Shown piece by piece: positions 57,311-64,000 of a stretch of 64,000 nucleotides of DNA. The DNA is from Diphasiastrum complanatum (Eukaryota > Streptophyta > Lycopodiopsida > Lycopodiales > Lycopodiaceae): contig CM055107.1 in assembly GCA_029204225.1 (NCBI GenBank), positions 16,237,309 through 16,301,308 of the forward strand, written 5' to 3'. Both the position numbers and the translations under genes were made by a program. Under the pieces are notes generated by a model that saw only the letters and a program-made list of their open reading frames with translations, searched no databases and was not told the origin of the DNA. Numbering within the stretch: the stretch's first letter is position 1; every line of letters starts with the position of its first letter.

Positions 57311-58180
57311 TAGAACACCTAATCAGACAGATCTCGATTCTACTAACAAAGTGCACAGTTTACTTGACAAAGGATGAGAAACAAATGCGAACTCAAAATA
57401 TTTCTATTCGTGATCAATCTCGAAGGATTCGCAAAATTTTATCTTGCTTAAAACTCGAAAGATTCACGAAGTACTTGCGAAATAGTTTCTTGTAGAAGCT
57501 CGTGGTTTCTTGTTGAAGCTCGAAAGATTCACAAACAGAATCTTGTCGCAAAATATTCTATTTCTTGTTCAAAGTTCACCTGTCATGAAATGTCGCAAAA
57601 CTGTCACAAAATATTCTAGATTCTTTTTTAAGCTCAAAGACTGTGATCTGTCGTGAACAATTCGTGAAAGACAAAAATGTCGTGAAGAGACAAGTATCAC
57701 GAAACTGAAGCTGTAATGGAGAGACAGACTGTCGCGAAATATTTGCAAACAGAAATTATTCAACCCTGAAAATAGAGCGTCTATTTGAATATCGACCGTT
57801 GTAAATGGTTAGATCTACTGTTATAAAATAAAAGGCCAAAAGACTTGTAATTAAAAGGCCAAAAGGCCTGTCTTGTAGCAATATAAATACATGTGCACTA
57901 CTCGTTATAAAACACAAAACTCACACTAAAGAGACTCTCAGACTCATTCAATCAGAGACACAATAGAAGATAAGACAGCAAGAGATGTATACTGATTCTG
58001 ATTCAGAATTCTAAATTCATTTTTGATTAATAATTTTTGTTTGCCTAAAATAATTTGTCTTAAGTTGTCTCTTAATTCTGCATGTTGTATTCAATCAAGG
58101 CAAAACTGTTCTATTAGTACATAGATCAGAAACAGACCCGATTGAAGACACTGATATTAGTTTAATTTATTCAAACTTGG
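57311..58180 (+). repeat. Copia-3 3' LTR (limits approximate)
   Basis: It starts after the purine tract, lacking a clear TG (TAGAACACC). It holds many TCGCGAAA/TTCGCGA words, a TATA box (TATAAATA, 57882-57889) and transcribed-region-like sequence. It runs up to the minus-strand Copia-4 protease. No second copy in the window. Confidence 0.45.
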
Positions 58181-58184
58181 GGTG

Positions 58185-59140
58185 TCATGTGTTGGGTCGC
58201 ACCACTATCCAAGTATCAGCTATCATAGTCTTCATAGCTACTATTGTAATCCATTAACAATTTAGATGGCTTGTCGTCATCAGCAATATGCTCGTTGAAT
58301 TCTGCTGTGTTGGAGGAGTCTAGTTGTTGTTGTTGTTGCTTCTTTGCCTTGTTGTGGATACGACACTCTTTGATGTCGTGATTCGTTCAATACAGTATCT
58401 GCAGAAGAGCTTCTTGCACGATCCACTATTCTCAGCTTGAGTATGAGGCTTCTGCTACTGCACTTGATTCTTGCCCTTGGAATAGTCTTTCTTCTTGGTG
58501 TACAGGGCTAGGGACTTGTCTCTGATGGACAGATTGTTGGTCTTTCTCCGCATTTCTTCTTGAAGAAGATGACCGATCACCTTTTGAAGAGTGACGTCCG
58601 ATTGTGTGGAGATCATCATGACAAAGTGCTCGTAGGACTTTGGTAGAGAAGAAAACAAGGTCATAACAGCGTCTTCATCTTGAATAGCACATCCTACAGC
58701 TGATAATTGATCTAATAAAGATTTGAAGCTGTTGATGTGAGAAGTGATGGTTGTAGAATCAAACATACAAAGTGTAAAGAACTTTCTTCTAAGGTGCAAC
58801 CATGTGGTTACATCCTAAGTCTCATACAGATTTGATAATTTATCTAATGCATCCTTAGAGGACTTGCATGTGGTAACGTGGGAAATCTGAGAGTCGGCTA
58901 GATTGAGCGTGATCAATGCTAAGGCCTTCTAATCTTTGATCTTCCATGCCTTTAAAGGCTAATTGAAAATCAATGTCGTCTGCTTCTGGGTCCATAGCCG
59001 TCTACAACATCCCATAGGTCTCTATCTATCAGCATCATCCGGAATTTTAACTTCCAAATGTAGAAGTTAGAACCATTGAACTTCTCAATGATCCTAACAT
59101 CATTGGATGAAGAAGATGAGAAGTTACTGGTAAGAGACAT
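58185..59140 (-). pseudogene. Copia-4 gag and protease start
   Basis: The minus ATG at 59140 starts MSLTSNFSSSSSNDVRIIEK, followed by FNGSNFYIWKLKFRMMLIDR, the standard copia Gag opening. Later motifs are LLDQLSAVGCAIQDEDAVMT and VIGHLLQEEMRRKTNN (UBN2), a zinc-knuckle remnant (CRYC...HDIKEC across a frameshift), a CAA-coded Gln run, and a protease signature YLDSGATQHMT preceded by a TGA. It is cut near 58185, within the protease. Confidence 0.85.
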
Positions 59141-59186
59141 ACTGACATTAATTCAGATAAAAATATTTTGATTTAATTGAGCTGAT

Positions 59187-59198
59187 GCTCTGATGCCA
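59187..59198 (-). other. Copia-4 primer-binding site
   Basis: The minus strand reads TGGCATCAGAGC, one base from TGGTATCAGAGC, two bases inside the LTR end TTCCAACA. Confidence 0.8.
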
Positions 59199-59200
59199 AC

Positions 59201-59895
59201 TGTTGGAAGGACGGAACATCTCTCGTTCGCAACAAGATCGATGAGTTAGTTCATACTCAAATAGATGAATGAGTACAGTCCACCGAAGAGATTAAATGGG
59301 TTGTAAAATTATTGTAAAATAGTTTCAGTTATGAAGTTCAGTTTCAAAATTTTGTACAAGTGATAGTGCAGTATGATAATGTTGTTCCTCAGGTGTCAAA
59401 GACAATCGTCGTTTGATTGGAAACTAAGGAGTCATAGACGTTCGTGATCTCAGCAGAGTGAGTGAACGAACGTAAGCATGCAGTAGGAAATGTAATCGAA
59501 ATCACAACACGCATACATCTATGTTAGACACAAATGAGAAGGTGTTGCTGCTATATTACACTGAAGTCTTGAACAACACGAAATTGTTATAGCCAAATTT
59601 TCGGCGTAACTTGGATGTTAAATATCTTTCGATGCTGGATATCTTCCGATCAGACGAATAAGTTTGCATCACAGGGCATCAAGGATTGATGCGAGCTAGA
59701 GGTGTATTTATAACCAGTGTCTTTTTAATTACAAGAAATGTTTAACTAATCTATATTTACAAGACTAGTTTATTTTAATTATGTACTCGGTCGTGTACTT
59801 TTTAGATATTTAGAGTACAACGACATCTGAATAGGTGTACACGGGTCAGAGGACTTGAGATCGTTCACGTAGACAAGAATGTCGCATACTTCACA
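59201..59895 (-). repeat. Copia-4 5' LTR (outer limit uncertain)
   Basis: The inner end is fixed at 59201 (TGTTGGAAGG on +). A minus-strand TATA box (GGTTATAAATAC) lies at 59704-59713. The outer end is lost in, or close to, the CACTA-like segment that begins near 59900. Confidence 0.6.
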
Positions 59896-59904
59896 TTTTT
59901 CGTA

Positions 59905-60043
59905 TTTCTTATGTCACTATAAATGTCTCCAGGCGACAGTCCAGTATAGTGACGTTTATAGGGACATTTATACAAGTCATATTCGTCGCTAATTTGCATA
60001 AACATCGCTATAGATGTCACTATGTGTCATTGGTGTGGTAGTG
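59905..60043. mobile_element. CACTA-type element terminus
   Basis: On the minus strand the end reads CACTACCACACCAATGACAC, as in CACTA (En/Spm) terminal repeats. Inside, the words GTCACTATA, TAGTGACG, TATAGGGACAT, GTCGCTAA and CGCTATAGATGTCAC repeat in both orientations, as in subterminal repeats of such elements. The other end was not found. Confidence 0.55.
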
Positions 60044-60052
60044 AGAATACCG

Positions 60053-60605
60053 GACTCACCGTATTTTAACACTGTAGAGTGCAAGATTTATGCTGGTTTG
60101 ACAAAGGAGGAGGCCAAATTGCTGGCATGGGGCCATAATAACGATAATGATTATCGTCTTGGGATGTCCTTTGTATAGAAGACTCAATTTTTTTCATAAT
60201 GAGTATTTTGATATCTTGAAGATACATGATCGCGTCAGCCCAGAGTTGAAAATTTAGTGTTGTAAGGAGACTAGATTGGTTTTTGATGAGACGAAGGCCT
60301 CAAAGGCTTCAAGAAAGTATGAATTGTTCCAACTTGCCTTCAAAACTGGTACTATCTAGGATTTGCAAGATGAAATATTTACGTTGAGGGAGAACCGTGG
60401 GCAAAGGCGAGCAAAAACTAAAGATGATCCCTCAATTGTGTTGTGTAAGAAGGATAGAATAACGGATGTGTCCATCAAAATGATGTCAGATGATATGAAA
60501 ATTACATACTGGAGGTCTATGAGGCATCAAGGACGAGAAAATTATTATTTCAATTCTTTCTCGTGTGAAATCCTTGGATTTGTCATTGGAGGAAATGGCC
60601 AATGA
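60053..60605 (+). pseudogene. ParB-N-like segment of an unknown gene
   Basis: Frame 2 reads TVECKIYAGLTKEEAKLLAW and GHNNDNDYRLGMSFV up to TAG 60176-60178. The pattern V..K.Y.GL..EEA..LA..HN resembles the N-terminal fold of ParB/sulfiredoxin-like proteins. A frame change gives FHNEYFDILKIHDRVSPELK, a TAG, ASRKYELFQLAFKTGT, a TAG, then a Lys/Arg-rich stretch and SLDLSLEEMANDFEQ-like sequence. A donor-like GTAAGT follows (60615). The 5' end abuts the CACTA terminus. The identification is by eye only. Confidence 0.4.
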
Positions 60606-60880
60606 TTTTGAGCAGTAAGTTTATATTGATCTCACATATCTTTTTCCAAAATGATACAACAAATCAATACCCGATATCATTTGCTCGTATCTGCATGACA
60701 TGTGATACCTCAAATCGATACGCACTATCGTTCTTTGGTATCATTTGACATAATTTATAGCTAGATATCAGTGTGAAATTTTTAAGTTTCTTCTTTTTAG
60801 ATTTGATTTGCTTATTTTAACAATCATGTTATTTATGGTCATCTTTGAGTTGCATGCATATAACATATATGAGGATGTAG

Positions 60881-60988
60881 GAGCAAATGGTGATTAGGCT
60901 AAACAGCTCCTCTTGGAAACAAGTGTTGAATCCTCAATCAAGTTCTAAGGAGGCACTGAAGCAATTTTATATTGCCTTCAAGAATTTT
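60881..60988 (+). pseudogene. Probable internal exon of the same gene
   Basis: An open stretch between an acceptor-like GATGTAG and a donor-like TTTTGTGAGT encodes MVIRLNSSSWKQVLNPQSSS and KEALKQFYIAFKNF. It is helical and basic with no known motif. The splice phase to the previous segment could not be reconciled, consistent with a pseudogene. Confidence 0.35.
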
Positions 60989-61109
60989 GTGAGTTTGAAT
61001 GTTCTATCTTTCTAATATGATATTGTTGGAATGAATTCTCATCAAATATGATTTCATATTTGCATGCTAATATTGACAAAGTTGTTGTTTGCTTATGGCA
61101 TAAATCAAG

Positions 61110-61558
61110 AGCGAAGTCTCGTTCTCTGGAGTTTCCTGTGCTTGGAATTTCTTATCTCATATGGATTTGGCACGACTACAGAAGGAGAGAAGAACGTTCA
61201 TAGATGCCATATCTGTTGTTGATTCCCTCCTCAGATCATTTACATCCCTGAGGGATCCTCTGCGTGTGTGACATTGGGCTGTTTTTACATGTTATGTGAA
61301 AGATATTCTCCAGATTGTGCGAAAAAAAAAAATTATACTCTTGTTATTGCTGATATTCCTTATGGTTACAGGCTAAGGGGATCATGTTATGATGAGTCAT
61401 CTTTTACATATCAACAAATTCCCCATGTGGTGAAGTCACTTAAAGAGATTACCACTTTATTTCTTTGGAGAATTTTATTTTTTCATTCCACTAATCAAGC
61501 TGTTACCATAGCAAAGGCTCTGAAGGATGAAACTCATGGATATAGATCCATGATTTGG
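61110..61558 (+). pseudogene. Amino-methyltransferase-like exon (DIPYG motif)
   Basis: After an acceptor-like AATCAAG, frame 3 reads SGVSCAWNFLSHMDLARLQ and FIDAISVVDSLLRSFTSLRD, then a TGA (61266-61268) and HWAVFTCYVKDILQIVRKK. A run of 11 A at 61322-61332 shifts to frame 2: YTLVIADIPYGYRLRG, YDESSFTYQQIPHVVKSL, ILFFHSTNQAVTIAKAL and GYRSMIW. IADIPYG matches the [D/N]-x-P-Y motif IV of DNA amino-methyltransferases, and the later strand/helix pattern fits that fold. A donor-like GTATGA follows at 61559. The SAM-binding motif I was not identified. Confidence 0.4.
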
Positions 61559-63186
61559 TATGAAATATTTCATTCTAAATATTTTTTGATGTTAGTATAT
61601 TTATTTTTTTCAATTGTTGATTTTGATTCTATTCTATTGTTATCACATGCATTTAATTTCATATAGTAAATAAAGTAATTGAAATAATTTATAATGTTAA
61701 ACATAATATGTAATATTTTAGCATTGTACTCAAAAGTTTTTTTTGCATCAAATTTTATATAGCTGGTGAGTTTATACAATTGTGAATCCAATATGTTTCC
61801 CAGGGATATTATTATTTTATCACTGTATGTGTTATTATGTTTATAAAAATTCAGGACACAATAGATTAGAATTGTGTATTTTAGATTTTTTAACAATAGA
61901 AATAGAAATTATTATCAAATTATAGTTCTCAAATAGTTTCTATCATCTTGCAAATGGATATAAATGGACTACTAATTTTTTTATCATTGTCCATTGTCTA
62001 GAGGATGTCACGCATGTTCTTTCATCTTGTTTTCACATTGCATTGTTGATATCATCCAAATGAAAGATAGTTTATAAATTAACAATTTCAATGTGAGATA
62101 ACATAAAAAAGGGACAAAATGTATCTTACAATTTCAAATTCAGTGTGAAAAAAGTTGATTAAACATCCCATTTTTTTAGATTATGGGTATTGTTCTTGTA
62201 AAAAATTTAAATTTTAGTGGATTTTAAATTTATTTTATTTTATAATCTTGTTCCAAAATATAATGAAATTTTTAGATTTGCTTTAATAGGTTTTAAAAAA
62301 TTCATTCTTCCACAATTTTATACACAAGATAAATTGTTGATATATTTTAAGTATATTAATTTTTATGGATAAAAAAATAGTATGCATTTTTAAAATTGGC
62401 TAAAAAGAGCCAAATTTTACTGGGAATATGTTTTGGGTAATTTGCATCATTAATCATTTGATATGCAATAGTGATTGTAGTAGATGCACGTCGTATATAT
62501 AATATAATAATTACTTATAAGAGTGTCTACAATTGTGGTGATTGTTTTTTTCACTTACTTAGATTGTTCTTGTGCACCTTTGGATGTATGTATGATGCAA
62601 GTTGGATTGTGTTGCATTTATTATGCATGAGCTTTGGTTGTTTAGTATGGCTTTATATTAAGTTGGGACATCACTATTATGTTATTTGTTTGCTTTTAGG
62701 ATGCATAATTCATTGCCATCTTTAATTAATGACAAAGGCCATAGTAATTGTTTGATGATTGTATGTAATTTTTTGTGATCAATAGAGTGAATGAAACATG
62801 CACATTGTGGGGTTTGGAAATTATTCATCATGGGAGCATTCTAGATTCCATACAAGATTGATCATTGTGCCTTTGATTTTAGCATTAGTGTACTTGCACC
62901 TCGGGTTTGACACTGGATTAATTCAAATATGGAGTGCCTAATAAAAGAAGGAAAAAAAGAATAATGTCTAAAGTCTTCAAAATTTAATGAAACTTTTGCC
63001 CAACCTAATCTTCTATAAATTTGTAACCTAGTGCCTAAACCTTGAAACCTTGAATTCTAGTATTAAACTTGAAGTAATTGATTATTATGCACATAAAATC
63101 AGTTTTAACATTTAATGAATAAAGTGGTGGAGCCTCGTAGGACTAAATTTGTGGAGCAAAAAATTTTGTGGCAAATTTTATTTATA

Positions 63187-63213
63187 TGCACCTTCCGGCA
63201 TGAGGAAGGTGCA
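63187..63213. repeat. Perfect 10-bp hairpin
   Basis: TGCACCTTCC, a 7-base loop, then GGAAGGTGCA. A related GCACCTTTTGGGTGCAAGGTG follows at about 63240. Confidence 0.85.
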
Positions 63214-63301
63214 CTTAAAATAATTGCCTTGTTTTACACGCACCTTTTGGGTGCAAGGTGTTTGTAAAACAACATTAAAGCAAAAAAAAAAAAATTTAAA
63301 A

Positions 63302-63409
63302 AGTGACTTCACGCCCAGGAAGGACACCTCCTAGAGCGTTCCGCCAGGGTCGACGTATTTCCTTGGTGGAACGCCCTCTGAGGGTGTCCTCCCCCTAAGT
63401 GCAGTCACT
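63302..63409. repeat. Imperfect 48-bp inverted repeat
   Basis: The left arm AGTGACTTCACGCCCAGG... (63302-63349) pairs with the right arm ending ...AAGTGCAGTCACT (63361-63409), separated by 11 bp. It is GC-rich in AT-rich surroundings and may be a small foldback element. Confidence 0.8.
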
Positions 63410-64000
63410 TCTATTTTAAGGGACATATTTGCATTTATGGAAGGTGGGTATAGGAAACTCCCTCATTGCTCCATGTGATATGAAGTATATCGTGTGATCT
63501 AGCTGCATCTTACCTCATTTGGAAGAAACATATACTTACCACTAGAAAAATTTCAGTGTAGCTATCATACATGATGGTAGCTGAGTAGTCTCGGATGCAT
63601 TCAATATAAAACACTGATAATCAGAAAATCAGCAATGAAGAGCTATCATCTATGATCTATCACGTAACTATTTTGTTCATAATATCTATTTCAGCACTTA
63701 CTTGAGCAGATCTGCAACCATAGATGATGGAATCTAAATTCACTTGATAAGATACCGTAAAGGCTGAGTGCATTATCCTTAGCTGAATCCAGATGCAGCA
63801 ACAACTGGGTGGAAGCTTGAACTAGGTGATCTATAGCTTCAACAGGGTTATAAATAGGAAAAGGTTAATCGTCTTTTGCACAACACCTGTGAATAATTCA
63901 TCAGTTATGATTAGCACCTGTACTACAACACGGAAGCTCGTGATATAAAGTCCGCCCACCTGTAGCTAGACTGAGCTTCTGTGAAGATTTTACTGGCGCA

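Larger units (their letters stand above)
61559..63999. other. AT-rich DNA, no recognisable gene
   Basis: If 61559 is a donor, the first part is intron. I found no convincing next exon. Frames at 61570-61896 (-) and 62471-62725 (+) are AT-driven and hydrophobic. Hairpins at 63.2-63.4 kb are listed separately. Confidence 0.5.

Overview
This window looks like transposon-dense nuclear DNA of a land plant. The evidence is Ty3/gypsy elements with a chromodomain or Asp-tRNA-type primer site, Ty1/copia elements primed by initiator Met-tRNA, hAT elements with BED finger and DUF659-like domains, introns, and long CA/GA/CT microsatellites. I see no intact host gene, rRNA, tRNA or organellar segment. The species is not recognisable; a large-genome plant is plausible, but that is inference.

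Layout. 1-3.9 kb: decayed chromodomain gypsy element (Gypsy-1, +) and the start of its 3' LTR. 3.9-5.2 kb: microsatellites. 4.5-6.8 kb: short hAT-like element (hAT-1) with mirrored subterminal motif arrays. 7.1-7.5 kb: minus-strand copia LTR with primer site. 7.5-12.6 kb: two related hAT transposase pseudogenes in opposite orientations (hAT-2 minus, hAT-3 plus). 13.1-14.4 kb: LINE-like ORF1 (-), interrupted by a 173-bp MITE with an 8-bp target duplication. 14.4-22.2 kb: AT-rich, no gene, a second MITE copy at 18.6 kb. 22.3-27.7 kb: copia element Copia-1, apparently with most of its internal part inverted between two direct LTR-like repeats. 28.2-54.2 kb: copia element Copia-2, split inside its reverse transcriptase by a 20,410-bp LTR element.

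That insertion (32575-52984) has two 762-bp LTRs, a 5-bp target duplication, an Asp-tRNA-like primer site and a polypurine-type tract, so it is a single + strand element. It has no sense gag or pol. It carries a leader, pieces of Copia-1, a gypsy integrase fragment, an antisense gypsy element (Gypsy-2, 42-48 kb), a tRNA-derived SINE with a 13-bp target duplication, and, just before its 3' LTR, a sense ORF cluster (here called family G) rich in coiled coil. Two more family G copies lie at 27.7 kb and 54.1-55.0 kb.

55-60 kb: an LTR-like repeat inverted relative to 28 kb, a copia 3' end, a minus-strand copia gag-protease with 5' LTR, and a CACTA-type terminus at 60043. 60.05-61.56 kb: a broken multi-exon gene whose readable parts resemble a ParB-N-like segment followed by an amino-methyltransferase-like segment with a DIPYG motif. 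This is the least familiar coding signal here. 61.6-64 kb: AT-rich, with imperfect hairpins at 63.2-63.4 kb.

Almost every coding feature is a pseudogene with stops or frameshifts, so the parts do not form a pathway. The order of nesting is the main information the window holds.
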